Positions 24,648 to 32,836 of a stretch of DNA of 64,000 bases are shown here, piece by piece. The DNA comes from Fictibacillus sp. b24 (GTDB taxonomy: Bacteria > Bacillota > Bacilli > Bacillales > Fictibacillaceae): the NCBI RefSeq assembly GCF_030348825.1, contig NZ_JAUCES010000005.1, positions 434,001-498,000 of the forward strand, written 5' to 3'. How positions within the stretch are numbered: position 1 is the first letter of the stretch; every line of letters starts with the position of its first letter. Under the pieces are notes generated by a model. That model was not told the origin of the DNA. It saw only the letters and a list, made by a program, of their open reading frames with translations, and did not search any database. The position numbers and the translations under genes were made by a program.

Positions 24648-24956
24648 AAAAAATACCTCCGTCGTTAAAAGTAAGTGTAAATAGCGATTACTATAGCTAG
24701 CCATGTTAATTATGGTGAATATTATATAAAGTACGGGTTAGGTATTGGGCAAACGAATATTATACAAAAATTTTAATAACTACTGATATTGTTTTTGTTG
24801 AACTCTATAAATATATATCCTTTTTATCTTTTATCGGTTGTAATACGGTGCTTTTAACTATATTTTTGCATGTTTAATTTATATTGGGATTGTTTTTGAA
24901 TAAAAGATATATCAGAGGAATTTCAGAGTGAAGCTCACTAAAAAGTTAATCATAAA

Positions 24957-24993
24957 GAAAATAGCAGCCCAAGTGACTGGGCTACTATTTATT
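24957..24993 (-). terminator. Terminator of the Cys/Ser-rich gene
   Basis: Minus strand: AATAGTAGCCCA / TGGGCTGCTATTTT stem and T-rich tail. Confidence 0.75.
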
Positions 24994-24997
24994 TTAA

Positions 24998-25222
24998 CTA
25001 ACAACCCCAGAACAAGATTCTTGCCCAAGGATCGCAGCAGCAATGATGCTTTTTCTTTTTAACTTTCTTGCACTTCAAGACCTTAGAGCTTGAAGAGGAA
25101 GAGGAGGATGAAGATGAAGAAGATTCACACTTGTGATCATGCTTTTTCTCTTCTTTCTTCCAAGACTTCTTCTTCTCTTTCTTATACTTGCAGTGGTCGA
25201 AGTTACCGCACTTGTAACACAT
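24998..25222 (-). CDS. Cys/Lys/Ser-rich low-complexity protein, possible spore coat component
   Basis: 74 residues: an N-terminal CYKCGNFDHCKYKK knuckle, a Lys/Glu block, a run of 13 serines, a basic block with HHCCC, and a C-terminal hydrophobic WARILFWGC. RBS GAGGTGAACG before ATG 25222. Such cross-linkable, basic, Ser-rich small proteins are typical of Bacillus coat or crust layers, but no family is recognised. Confidence 0.5.
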   Translation of the reverse strand: MCYKCGNFDHCKYKKEKKKSWKKEEKKHDHKCESSSSSSSSSSSSSKVLKCKKVKKKKHHCCCDPWARILFWGC

Positions 25223-25347
25223 TAAACGTTCACCTCACAAATTGATACCGATTTCCTATCTGAATTCGGTTTCTGTATATCATATGTAGATGGAGACAAG
25301 TTGCTTAGACGAATGATGGGGGTTTGAAAAAAATGGGGACATGTGGT

Positions 25348-25380
25348 GTGTGGGGTCAGACCCGGGGTCTGACCCCACAC
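25348..25380. repeat. REP-like element, copy d (two cores head to head)
   Basis: GTGTGGGGTCAGACCC followed immediately by GGGGTCTGACCCCACAC, together a 33-base near-perfect palindrome. The right flank (ACAAAGACAAAAATTAC ... TTCCACATAGACAC) resembles the right flank of copy e at 26617. Confidence 0.75.
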
Positions 25381-25448
25381 AAAGACAAAAATTACAAATA
25401 TGTTCTTTCCACATAGACACAAGAGAAATTGCCCATGAGAACCAAAAA

Positions 25449-25486
25449 AAAAGCCACGCCGCAACTATCACGGTGTGGCTTGAATC
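25449..25486 (-). terminator. Terminator of the STAS gene
   Basis: Minus strand: AAGCCACACCGTG / GCGGCGTGGCTT stem then TTTTTTT. Confidence 0.8.
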
Positions 25487-26529
25487 TATTTTTTAGGTTC
25501 CTGAATGAACATACCTTCCTTAGCAAAAGCAAAATGAATGGCATGCTTCAGGTTTCTAAAATATGTACTTTCCCCAATGGAATATTGGTGTTTTGTTACT
25601 TCCATACTCAATTCTGGTGAGATACCTACTAACAACGTCTCCATACCGAACAACCGGGCAGAGGATACGAGCTTATTCAGCATATCTACCATCTCTGAAT
25701 CTATGGACTTTATACCGGTTAAATCCAGGATTACAAATTTAGCGCGATGTTGCGGTAGAGAAGTAAGAGTGTGTTCCAGCATATCTTTGGAACGCAATTC
25801 ATTATATTTACCGATCAGCGGGATAACCACGATATTATCGGTTACTGGAATAATAGGCGAAGAAATCTCGCGAATAAGGTCAGTTAACTCGCGCGTGCGA
25901 TTTTCAACCATTGCTTCAAGCTTCATGATCTCATTTTGTTCTTCACGCTGAACAAGTTCACGAATATTATCTTTTGGCGTAATATTTGACTCTGTTATTC
26001 GTATTTTTAGAAAGTCAGAGGTAAGATCATGCTCCAAAACTTCGTACCACATGTTTGTATCAAACAGACCTGTAAATACGCCAGCCCAATGACCAGGTAA
26101 GAATCGGCCCATACGCGTGCTGTTTTGTGCCTTCTTAACTTTTGTTTCCCATCCATTAGAGATGGTAATAACCGCTTCTTTCTTTTCCACATCTACATCA
26201 ATAAACGTTTTTCCCCAACCAGCAGAAGCATAAATGTTGGGCAATGATTCAAAAGATGTTTCTATAGAAACCATTGATTTTTTATAAAAATCGCTTACGA
26301 CAAGTCCAGTACGATAGCCAGCTGTCTCAAAAACAAGGTCTGCCGTTCCTTCGCCAGTAATCTCTTCAATTGAGTCCAGAAATACCTTGAACGCTGAATC
26401 AGTCCAAAACAGCAAAACGTCGGCGCCTTCAAATTTAAAAATACCTTTTTCTGTGTCCCAAAGAAAAGATGAACCATTAATATCAATACTGGTTTGAGAT
26501 TTCAATAATTCATTCGGCGTCTGATTCAT
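25486..26529 (-). CDS. V4R/XylR_N-like sensor fused to a STAS domain
   Basis: 347 residues. The N-terminal 195 residues resemble the XylR_N plus 4-vinyl-reductase (V4R) small-molecule sensor arrangement (TAGYRTGLVVSDFYKK, RFLPGHWAGVFTGLFD, W/Y-rich). A linking helix leads to a C-terminal STAS domain (about 235-335) of the RsbR/RsbS kind: IPLIGKYNELRSKDMLEHTL, FVILDLTGIKSIDSEMVDMLNKL. This suggests a soluble stressosome-like input. ATG 26529 has TATGGAGGA upstream. It stands alone; no RsbT-type kinase is next to it. Confidence 0.7.
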   Translation of the reverse strand: MNQTPNELLKSQTSIDINGSSFLWDTEKGIFKFEGADVLLFWTDSAFKVFLDSIEEITGEGTADLVFETAGYRTGLVVSDFYKKSMVSIETSFESLPNIYASAGWGKTFIDVDVEKKEAVITISNGWETKVKKAQNSTRMGRFLPGHWAGVFTGLFDTNMWYEVLEHDLTSDFLKIRITESNITPKDNIRELVQREEQNEIMKLEAMVENRTRELTDLIREISSPIIPVTDNIVVIPLIGKYNELRSKDMLEHTLTSLPQHRAKFVILDLTGIKSIDSEMVDMLNKLVSSARLFGMETLLVGISPELSMEVTKHQYSIGESTYFRNLKHAIHFAFAKEGMFIQEPKK

Positions 26530-26616
26530 AAACAAATCCTCCATAGGCAAAAAAATAATAGACACCCAATTCATTTACCCTATTTAATTAATCTTAAAAC
26601 ATATATTTTCGACAAA

Positions 26617-26640
26617 GGGGGTCTGACCCCAAACAAAGAC
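26617..26640. repeat. REP-like element, copy e
   Basis: GGGGGTCTGACCCCAAACAAAGAC, between the sinR terminator and the STAS gene. Confidence 0.7.
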
Positions 26641-26693
26641 AAACCCTCATTTTGTCCATTCCACGCAGACACCAAAAAAATCATAACTACACG

Positions 26694-26723
26694 TAAAAAC
26701 CACCTGATTACAATCAGGTGGTT
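26694..26723 (-). terminator. Terminator overlapping the sinR stop
   Basis: Minus strand: AACCACCTGATT / AATCAGGTGGTT stem followed by TTTACG; a weak T tail. Confidence 0.65.
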
Positions 26724-27045
26724 AGCTTTGTTTGTTTTTCCATTTATTAAACTCTAAAAACTCTTTGAACTGCTCTTTGCTTACACCAGAACCCATAGCT
26801 TCTTTTACTAGGTTGGCCCATTCTTGATCTAGGCTTTGTGTATCAACTTCCTGTTTGATTAAGTGATCTACAGATATATTCAGCACATCTGCAATCTTTT
26901 CAAGAAGCTGAATAGACGGATTCTGTTGGATATTTCGTTCTAGTGCACTTATATAAGACTTTGCTACCCCTGCTTTATCAGCTAAAGCTGTAATGGAGAG
27001 CCCTTTTTCAGTGCGGTATTTTTTTACACGTTCACCAATCATCAT
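26722..27045 (-). CDS. sinR: SinR-family biofilm master repressor
   Basis: 107 residues. The N-terminal HTH_3 domain (MIGERVKKYRTEKGLSITAL, AGVAKSYISALERNIQQNPSIQ) and C-terminal Sin domain (LDQEWANLVKEAMGSGVSKEQFKEFLEFNKWK) align end to end with B. subtilis SinR. SinR represses exopolysaccharide and matrix genes by binding GTTCTYT boxes; matching dyads occur in this window at 34852, 39468, 44614, 47057, 47228 and 55132. The start is one of two adjacent ATGs (27045 or 27042). Downstream of sinI in the same operon (88-base gap). Confidence 0.92.
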   Translation of the reverse strand: MMIGERVKKYRTEKGLSITALADKAGVAKSYISALERNIQQNPSIQLLEKIADVLNISVDHLIKQEVDTQSLDQEWANLVKEAMGSGVSKEQFKEFLEFNKWKNKQS

Positions 27046-27132
27046 TTGCAATCCCCATTTTAAGTAGTAATTTGCCTTTATTATATCTTTCAACAATAGG
27101 GAAGTAAATAAATTCTGTGACCTGTTTACTAC

Positions 27133-27276
27133 TTAATTTTCTTGTGCAACGTATTCTGTTGCAATCAGCTGGGGATTCTGTAAAAAACGAATAATCTCTT
27201 CTTTAGTGAAACCCTGATCTCTTGCTTCTTTCATTAGCTCAATCCACTCGTGATCCAATGTCAAAGTATTTTCCAC
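27133..27276 (-). CDS. sinI: SinI-family antirepressor
   Basis: 47 residues: VENTLTLDHEWIELMKEARD followed by QGFTKEEIIRFLQN, the helix-turn-helix hook by which SinI takes apart SinR tetramers. GTG start with CTGGAGGG seven bases upstream. It is immediately preceded (12 bases before the RBS) by a c-di-GMP-I riboswitch and followed by sinR, so second-messenger level probably tunes the SinI:SinR ratio. Too short for standard gene-finder cut-offs. Confidence 0.88.
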   Translation of the reverse strand: MENTLTLDHEWIELMKEARDQGFTKEEIIRFLQNPQLIATEYVAQEN

Positions 27277-27301
27277 TAAAAATCCCTCCAGAAAGTATAT
27301 G

Positions 27302-27398
27302 TTATCCAGGTAACCCGGCGATCATAGCTATCTTAGCCTTAGACCCGTGGCTTTGCGCCCACTTCTTTCGAGAATGTTTGCCCTTTACTGAAGGATAA
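27302..27398 (-). promoter_or_regulatory. c-di-GMP-I (GEMM-I) riboswitch upstream of sinI
   Basis: Minus strand: the P1 pair TTATCC / GGATAA closes the aptamer. Inside are GGGCAAAC, a GAAA tetraloop in TCGAAAGAAG, GGCGCAAAGCCACGGGTCTA, the AAGGCTAAGATAGC hairpin and TCGCCGGGTTACC. These are the diagnostic GEMM-I blocks. The aptamer ends 12 bases before the sinI ribosome site with no intrinsic terminator between, so control is probably at translation. Confidence 0.9.
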
Positions 27399-27601
27399 GT
27401 AGGTATAAGTTCCTAACACAAATTGATTATATACAAGCAGATAAGAAAATGTTGTCAGAAAATGACTGTAACATAAATGTAATATTATAAAATTTTGTTT
27501 ACCCCCTAAAAACAAATTTAAAGGAATGATGGGGCTTATGTTGAAGATATTTCCTAGAACTTAACTGAAACAAACCAAGGATACGGAAAGGATGAAACAG
27601 A

Positions 27602-28576
27602 TTGTCGAATAAATTACCTTTAGATTTGTCGAATCAACTCAGTTTACCCGTCATCAATGCCCCCATGTTTTTAGTTTCAAGTCCAGAAATGGTCATTGAG
27701 AGCTGTAAAAATGGTATTATAGGAACCTTTCCTTTGTTGAACGCAAGAACCTCCGATCTTTTAGAAAATTGGATGAAGCACATTTCAGAAGTGCTTCAAA
27801 CATCAAAAAATGAAGACCCATCTGCCAAAATTGCGCCGTGGGGAGTAAACTTAATCGTTCACCGTACCAACAAGCGTTTTGAAGAAGATTTAAAACTCAT
27901 TAAAAAGTATGAGCCGCCCATTGTCATTACGTCATTAGGAAACCCAAGTGATGTAGCCAAAATCGTTCACGACTATGGTGGCCTTGTATTTTCAGATGTT
28001 ATCTCACTGGATCATGCAAGAAAAGCTGCAAAAACTGGCATTGACGGGCTGATACTAGTATGCAGTGGTGCTGGTGGTCATGGTGGTACGTTAAATCCAT
28101 TTGCATTCTTAAAAGCCGTAAAAGAATTCTGGGATGGAATGACGATTCTAGCTGGAGCAATTTCTACAGGTGAGGAGATCCTTGCCGCAAAAATTCTTGG
28201 AGCCGACCTCGTGTATATGGGAACGCGATTTATCGCGACACAAGAATCTTCCGCAAGTGAAGAATACCGTCAGATGTTGATCAACTCTACACTTGAAGAT
28301 CTTGTTTATACAGACGCGATCAGTGGAATAAAAGGAAATTATCTGCTTCCTTCATTACAAAAGGCAGGATTTGATGTAGAAAACATGATGAAAAAGGATT
28401 CCATAGACCTTTCATTCTCTGAATCAAAAGCAAAAGCTTGGAAAGATATTTGGTCAGCGGGACAAGGTGTTGGAAGTGTTAAGAAAATCTCTTCTATAAA
28501 AGAAGTTGTAGGTGACTTGAAGGCTGAGTATCACCAGGCATTGCAAATAAAAGAAGAGAACATACTAATTAAATAG
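27602..28576 (+). CDS. Nitronate monooxygenase (2-nitropropane dioxygenase family)
   Basis: 324-residue FMN-dependent TIM barrel. Visible: PVINAPMFLVSSPEMV, GTFPLLNARTSDLL, the catalytic-region VCSGAGGHGGTLNPFAFLK and the flavin-binding LAGAISTGEEILAAKILGADLVYMGTRFIATQESSAS. Oxidises toxic alkyl nitronates to carbonyls and nitrite. TTG 27602 has GGAAAGGATG upstream. Monocistronic. Confidence 0.9.
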   Translation: MSNKLPLDLSNQLSLPVINAPMFLVSSPEMVIESCKNGIIGTFPLLNARTSDLLENWMKHISEVLQTSKNEDPSAKIAPWGVNLIVHRTNKRFEEDLKLIKKYEPPIVITSLGNPSDVAKIVHDYGGLVFSDVISLDHARKAAKTGIDGLILVCSGAGGHGGTLNPFAFLKAVKEFWDGMTILAGAISTGEEILAAKILGADLVYMGTRFIATQESSASEEYRQMLINSTLEDLVYTDAISGIKGNYLLPSLQKAGFDVENMMKKDSIDLSFSESKAKAWKDIWSAGQGVGSVKKISSIKEVVGDLKAEYHQALQIKEENILIK

Positions 28577-28695
28577 AGTCTTAGTCCTTTAGAACTAATC
28601 CCCCAAATTCCCTGTGGATAAACGTGAATTTGGATGAAAATGGATTTTGTGAGTGTGATTGTATTCAATTTGAAGGTTGATACCAATTTGGACAT

Positions 28696-28725
28696 GTGGG
28701 GTCTGACCCCAAACAAATACAAAAA
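28696..28725. repeat. REP-like element, copy f
   Basis: GTGGGGTCTGACCCC followed by AAACAAATACAAAAACA, sharing its right flank with copies c and e. Confidence 0.7.
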
Positions 28726-28742
28726 CAACACATTCGTCCACC

Positions 28743-28776
28743 AGGAAAGGACACGGCATATGCCGTGTCCTTTCCT
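28743..28776. repeat. 34-bp perfect palindrome
   Basis: Starts AGGAAAGGACACGGCAT and is followed at once by its exact complement. There is no immediate T-tract (AATAACTTTTT follows), so it may be a terminator-like hairpin, a REP end or a cruciform site. Confidence 0.7.
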
Positions 28777-28936
28777 AATAACTTTTTATTATCTAATTTT
28801 CATATGAAAGAGGAGTACACACGTAGAGAGCGAAAGTAATAAGTATTATCTTTATGTGAATAAACCGTGTAAACTATAAGGACTTCATTACAATAATACA
28901 AATGTATGTTCAGCCATTAAAATTGGAGGTGTTACC

Positions 28937-29302
28937 ATGAATTTATTCTCATCCATTACGGAAGAAAGTTTTAACTACTTAATACAAGACTATGGATTTT
29001 CTGAACCGGTCGATACAGATGGGAGCTGGAAGACAACCTTCTTATATACAAATGACCAAATAGAAATTGAAATTGAACTAAATTATCGAGATATGGATAC
29101 ATTTATTTTCATGAGAAAGTTAGAGCAAGGTGATTCATCTGCTCGCTTGCAGTTAGAAGATATTATTGATGTTGAGCCAGTTAAAAGTAATGGCGATCAA
29201 ACAACAATTGAACAATTTGAAGAAGGAATCTTAAAGAAAGCTGCGTTATTACAGAGCAACCTTGATCTAATCATGAATAAAAAAGAGAAAATTTTCTCTT
29301 AA
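28937..29302 (+). CDS. Hypothetical cytosolic protein
   Basis: 121 residues, acidic, alpha/beta, with aromatic-rich N-terminus (ITEESFNYLIQDYGF) and alternating IEIEIELNYRD strand. Size and composition recall immunity-type proteins in Bacillus, but no family is recognised. RBS TTGGAGGTG. Single gene with terminator. Confidence 0.55.
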   Translation: MNLFSSITEESFNYLIQDYGFSEPVDTDGSWKTTFLYTNDQIEIEIELNYRDMDTFIFMRKLEQGDSSARLQLEDIIDVEPVKSNGDQTTIEQFEEGILKKAALLQSNLDLIMNKKEKIFS

Positions 29303-29317
29303 AACAAAAAAACAAAA

Positions 29318-29353
29318 AAGATAACTCCGATAGATTACGAGTTATCTTTTTTT
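29318..29353 (+). terminator. Terminator
   Basis: AAGATAACTC / GAGTTATCTT stem then TTTTT. Confidence 0.85.
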
Positions 29354-29833
29354 AGTTCAAAATGAACTCATTTGGTGAGGCTAAAGCTTTTTTGCGATGT
29401 ATAGAAATAAATATTCCAGAGAATCACGGGTTCTCTTTTGGGGAGTAAATCGAAATTTGTAAGCTTTTTAGCAGATGAAATAGAACTATAGATATGCAAA
29501 TAACATTAAATACGACCAGATTATGTCTGGTCTTTTTTATGCCTTAATTTATCCACCAACTTTTGTTGATTAACGGAACTTAAAATTTAGGATAAGTAAC
29601 ACATCAAATTTTAAATTTAATGCCCTGATCCATACTTAAATATAAACGTATTCAAAGGGTCATTGGTAATAAAAAATGAACTCAATCAATAAACATCTCC
29701 TTCGTATAGAAATAGATTTAGTAACATGAAATTTATTGAAAGTGTACAAAAGGGTTTAAATTCTCTGAAAAATATAGTAAAATAATTTGAAAATCAGGTT
29801 TCGTTTTATTGGAATTAGGGAAGGAGAGTATAT
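29354..29833. other. Gene-free interval with an orphan terminator
   Basis: No gene longer than a few codons is supported. GACCAGATTATGTCTGGTC plus TTTTTT at 29514-29538 is a good terminator with no gene in front of it, suggesting a deleted gene or a small RNA end. Confidence 0.4.
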
Positions 29834-30265
29834 TTGGGGATGAAACATACTATTTCAGGGTTTGGATTTGCTTTTATCTTCTTAGCAGCACTATTCGCAT
29901 TGGGGCTTTATCAAACAGTCATGGTATGGGGAAATATTAATTTGTTCTTCGAGCGAATTATGGGATTAACATCAACTTCATTTATTTCTTCTATACTTCT
30001 ATTCTGGTCAATAACGAGTACGTTTTGGATTTTAAGTTTGAAAATTTTAGACGTTGCGCATAAAACGGAACTCTATAATGCAAAAAATGCAGTTTTCGGT
30101 ATGGTATTCTTGTTCTTCGCTATTCCATTTGGAATCTGTGCCCAAGTTTATCACGCACTAAACATCAATGCTGGTGTTACTACCATTACTACAGCACTAT
30201 TTATCATGACGATTGTTTCATTCGTCATCGGATTCGTGTTCAAGTTTAGAAAAACTGCACGTTAA
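29834..30265 (+). CDS. Four-helix membrane protein
   Basis: 143 residues with four hydrophobic helices (about 8-28, 48-68, 84-106, 112-135) and a short basic tail. TTG 29834 is seven bases after AAGGAG; ATG 29840 is also possible but too far. No family recognised. Terminator at 30282. Confidence 0.55.
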   Translation: MGMKHTISGFGFAFIFLAALFALGLYQTVMVWGNINLFFERIMGLTSTSFISSILLFWSITSTFWILSLKILDVAHKTELYNAKNAVFGMVFLFFAIPFGICAQVYHALNINAGVTTITTALFIMTIVSFVIGFVFKFRKTAR

Positions 30266-30281
30266 TAAAATAATTTCTATC

Positions 30282-30318
30282 ATTCCGCAGGCGTATATAG
30301 GTCTGCGGAATTTTTTAT
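30282..30318 (+). terminator. Terminator
   Basis: ATTCCGCAG / CTGCGGAAT stem followed by TTTTT. Confidence 0.85.
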
Positions 30319-30665
30319 GTTGAAAACAATTATAAAAGTTCTATATGTTTAGCTGTCCGTTATAGTATTAACTATATACTGCATCGTTCAAATTTTTCAT
30401 CGATCTTCCCGAAGATATGGATGATGCCCAAATTTAATTCTTAGTCTGAAATAAATAGTTAAACAAAGAAGAGCTTGCATTTCATTTACTGCAAGCTTTT
30501 TTAATTTTGTCTTACGCTGACATATAGTGAGCCACATCTTGACACTTTTCGCATAAGAATTTTCATACATTTTTTACCAACTTAATACATAATCATACTA
30601 AAGTCTTGGTTAAAATCTACCGACCCATGTAAAGTCGGTGAAACAATGGAAAGGGGAGGATTTTT
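30319..30665. other. Gene-free interval with an orphan terminator
   Basis: AGCTTGCA/TGCAAGCT hairpin plus T-tract at 30470-30502 with no gene ahead of it. A short open stretch before it (FFIDLPEDMDDAQI then stop, ending about 30436) may be the remnant of a deleted gene. Confidence 0.35.
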
Positions 30666-31151
30666 ATGTCCGATTTACAAGCGAAAATAGGGGATGGACT
30701 TACTAAAATCCAAGGAAGTTTACAACAAGGGAAACAAAAGCTTGCAACAGCGCAGGAGGTTGCACAGTTAAAGAAAAATTCTGCAGAAGCAGCTGCCAAA
30801 CGTCTTGAGTTAATTGTTGCTCTTGGTGAACAAACATATGAATTGCTGAGAAAAGAAGAAATTACTCTTGCAGGTTTAACAGGCTTAGCCCAGGCTATTC
30901 TTGACCAAGATCGTCTAATGTATGAAACCAACAAAACCATAAATGAGATGAATGCCAAAACGGAAACCGACCTTACATGTGAATGCGGGGTACACTTAAA
31001 TGCAAATGCCAAGTTTTGTGGAGGATGTGGACAGAAAGTAGAAAGTCGTAACAAAGACCAACAGGATGATTACACGCTTAAGTGTGATACGTGTAAAGAG
31101 TTGAATCCAGGCGATTCGCATTATTGTGGGTGCTGCGGCAATAAGATTTGA
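30666..31151 (+). CDS. Zinc-ribbon protein with N-terminal coiled coil
   Basis: 161 residues: helical, Gln/Ala/Lys-rich first 100 residues, then two short zinc ribbons, CECGVHLNANAKFCGGCG and CDTCKELNPGDSHYCGCCG. First gene of a run of three zinc-ribbon genes. RBS AAAGGGGAGG. Probably an envelope-associated scaffold; function unknown. Confidence 0.65.
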   Translation: MSDLQAKIGDGLTKIQGSLQQGKQKLATAQEVAQLKKNSAEAAAKRLELIVALGEQTYELLRKEEITLAGLTGLAQAILDQDRLMYETNKTINEMNAKTETDLTCECGVHLNANAKFCGGCGQKVESRNKDQQDDYTLKCDTCKELNPGDSHYCGCCGNKI

Positions 31152-31171
31152 TAGCAGAAGGAGGAATCAGA

Positions 31172-32767
31172 ATGTATTGCAACAGCTGTGGTCATCTAAA
31201 CAATGATGCTATTAATTATTGCATTAAAGATGGTGTCAAGTTGCATCGTGCAAAAAATAAGAATGGTTCACTTACAAAAAAGAACTCGAGCTACTGTTCC
31301 TCATGTGGTGCATCAGGGCAATCTTCCTCAAATTATTGTCATTCATGCGGAAAGAACCAATTGAGATTTACATATAAAAAAGACATGGTTCAATCAGCAG
31401 AAAATGTCATAAATTCGATAGGACTTTCCAGAATTAAAGATAAAAAAACAACTGCTGTGGTCCATTCAAAACAAGTAAAAACTGCAGCACTCGGAGCATT
31501 TTTATCATTCCTAATTTTGATTGCGTTTTCAGTGCTACTTAATCAAATCGCTTCTGATCAAATAAACGAGTTCCTAAAAAGTGAAGGGATTAACTCCTAT
31601 AGTTTAGATAGTGTTTTTGAAGAGCTAGAGAATGAAACAGATGTGACTAAACCAGATCCTTTTATCGGTGCATCCGATTACGTGCTATTGTCGAACATGG
31701 TAGACTCAAAGGTTTCTGCAAGTGTAGAAGGCAGCAGTGGCTTTGAGGACGATGAATTTGATGTAGGCATGAATATTAAAACAGCGACAGGCACTTTCAT
31801 CCTATTGATCGTTCCATTTCTTGCTCTGTTTGCAGGAGGTTTGTTTTATGCTAAAAAAAATGCAGCCGATACGATATCACAGCGATTAAAAGCCGCAGCC
31901 ATCCTAGGTGCAGTATACGGACTTCTATTGGCATTAGCTACACTATTTAGCGGCTTTTCTTATGATGCAAAGATCGACGAGGAGTTTGCGAAGATAGCAA
32001 TTGAAATTGATAATAACTATTCTTTCCTTGGTGCACTTGTTAATGGGTTTGTGCTTGGTACCCTTTTTGCAGGATTAGGCGCACTTGTTCAGCCAGGGTC
32101 TTTTAAAAGCTTCGGAAATCTATCCCATTCATACCGTTATGGTGAATCCATTCATCAAGGAATTGGGACGTTCTTTCGCGGCGTAGTGATCATGGGTGTG
32201 GTTGCACTAATAGCAGCGCTTGTGAAAACTGACGACCTTGAAAATATTCAATGGGGGATACTCATAGTCTTTTGCGCACAAGCAGGTTTGTATATGTGGA
32301 ATCTGCTTAACTTTCCAAGCTTATTGCTGCAAGTGTCTGGTGATGGTGAAGAATTTTCCATGAATTATTCGCTATTAGGCGGATTAGATGAAAAGGCTTC
32401 CGGTTCACCAGCGATTAATATCATTCAAAGTTTTTTTGATGAAGTGATAAATATTGAGACCGTGCTATATCCAAGCATCGTTATTTTGGTCGTGCTTTTT
32501 ATATATGCAGGGTACAGAATAGCACTGCAATCTGGCATGAATATGAGAAATATCCTAATTTTTAGTTTCACATACTCTCTCTTGCTATCGTTTTTCGTAG
32601 CGATCACAAAGATTGGAGCAGCTGTATCAGCCGATGCAGAATTTGATATGGGGAAGATGGAACTGTTTATAGGGTTTAATATCATACCGGCCTTTGTGTT
32701 TAGTTTCATCCTAGCAACAGTATTAGCATATGCGGGTGGTTATCTTGCAAGACTGAAGCAAACTTAA
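31172..32767 (+). CDS. Zinc-ribbon polytopic membrane protein
   Basis: 531 residues: two N-terminal zinc ribbons (CNSCGHLNNDAINYC, CSSCGASGQSSSNYCHSCG), then about ten hydrophobic helices from residue 105. ATG 31172 follows AGAAGGAGGA, 20 bases after the previous stop, so co-transcribed. Related to the YvbJ/TcaA-neighbour type of Bacillus envelope proteins by architecture only. Confidence 0.6.
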   Translation: MYCNSCGHLNNDAINYCIKDGVKLHRAKNKNGSLTKKNSSYCSSCGASGQSSSNYCHSCGKNQLRFTYKKDMVQSAENVINSIGLSRIKDKKTTAVVHSKQVKTAALGAFLSFLILIAFSVLLNQIASDQINEFLKSEGINSYSLDSVFEELENETDVTKPDPFIGASDYVLLSNMVDSKVSASVEGSSGFEDDEFDVGMNIKTATGTFILLIVPFLALFAGGLFYAKKNAADTISQRLKAAAILGAVYGLLLALATLFSGFSYDAKIDEEFAKIAIEIDNNYSFLGALVNGFVLGTLFAGLGALVQPGSFKSFGNLSHSYRYGESIHQGIGTFFRGVVIMGVVALIAALVKTDDLENIQWGILIVFCAQAGLYMWNLLNFPSLLLQVSGDGEEFSMNYSLLGGLDEKASGSPAINIIQSFFDEVINIETVLYPSIVILVVLFIYAGYRIALQSGMNMRNILIFSFTYSLLLSFFVAITKIGAAVSADAEFDMGKMELFIGFNIIPAFVFSFILATVLAYAGGYLARLKQT

Positions 32768-32774
32768 TCGCTCA

Positions 32775-32813
32775 GGAAACAAGCGAACTTTAAAATAGTT
32801 CGTTTGTTTTGTT
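32775..32813 (+). terminator. Terminator-like hairpin between zinc-ribbon genes
   Basis: ACAAGCGAACT / AGTTCGTTTGT then TTTGTT; may separate the TcaA-like gene from the two before it. Confidence 0.65.
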
Positions 32814-32836
32814 GGGAAAAGAAAGAGAGGATAAGT

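Larger units (their letters stand above)
28577..28936. other. Gene-free interval with element f and a long palindrome
   Basis: Contains a DnaA-like box TGTGGATAA (28612), a REP-like element (28696) and a 34-bp perfect palindrome (28743). No coding region is supported. Confidence 0.5.
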
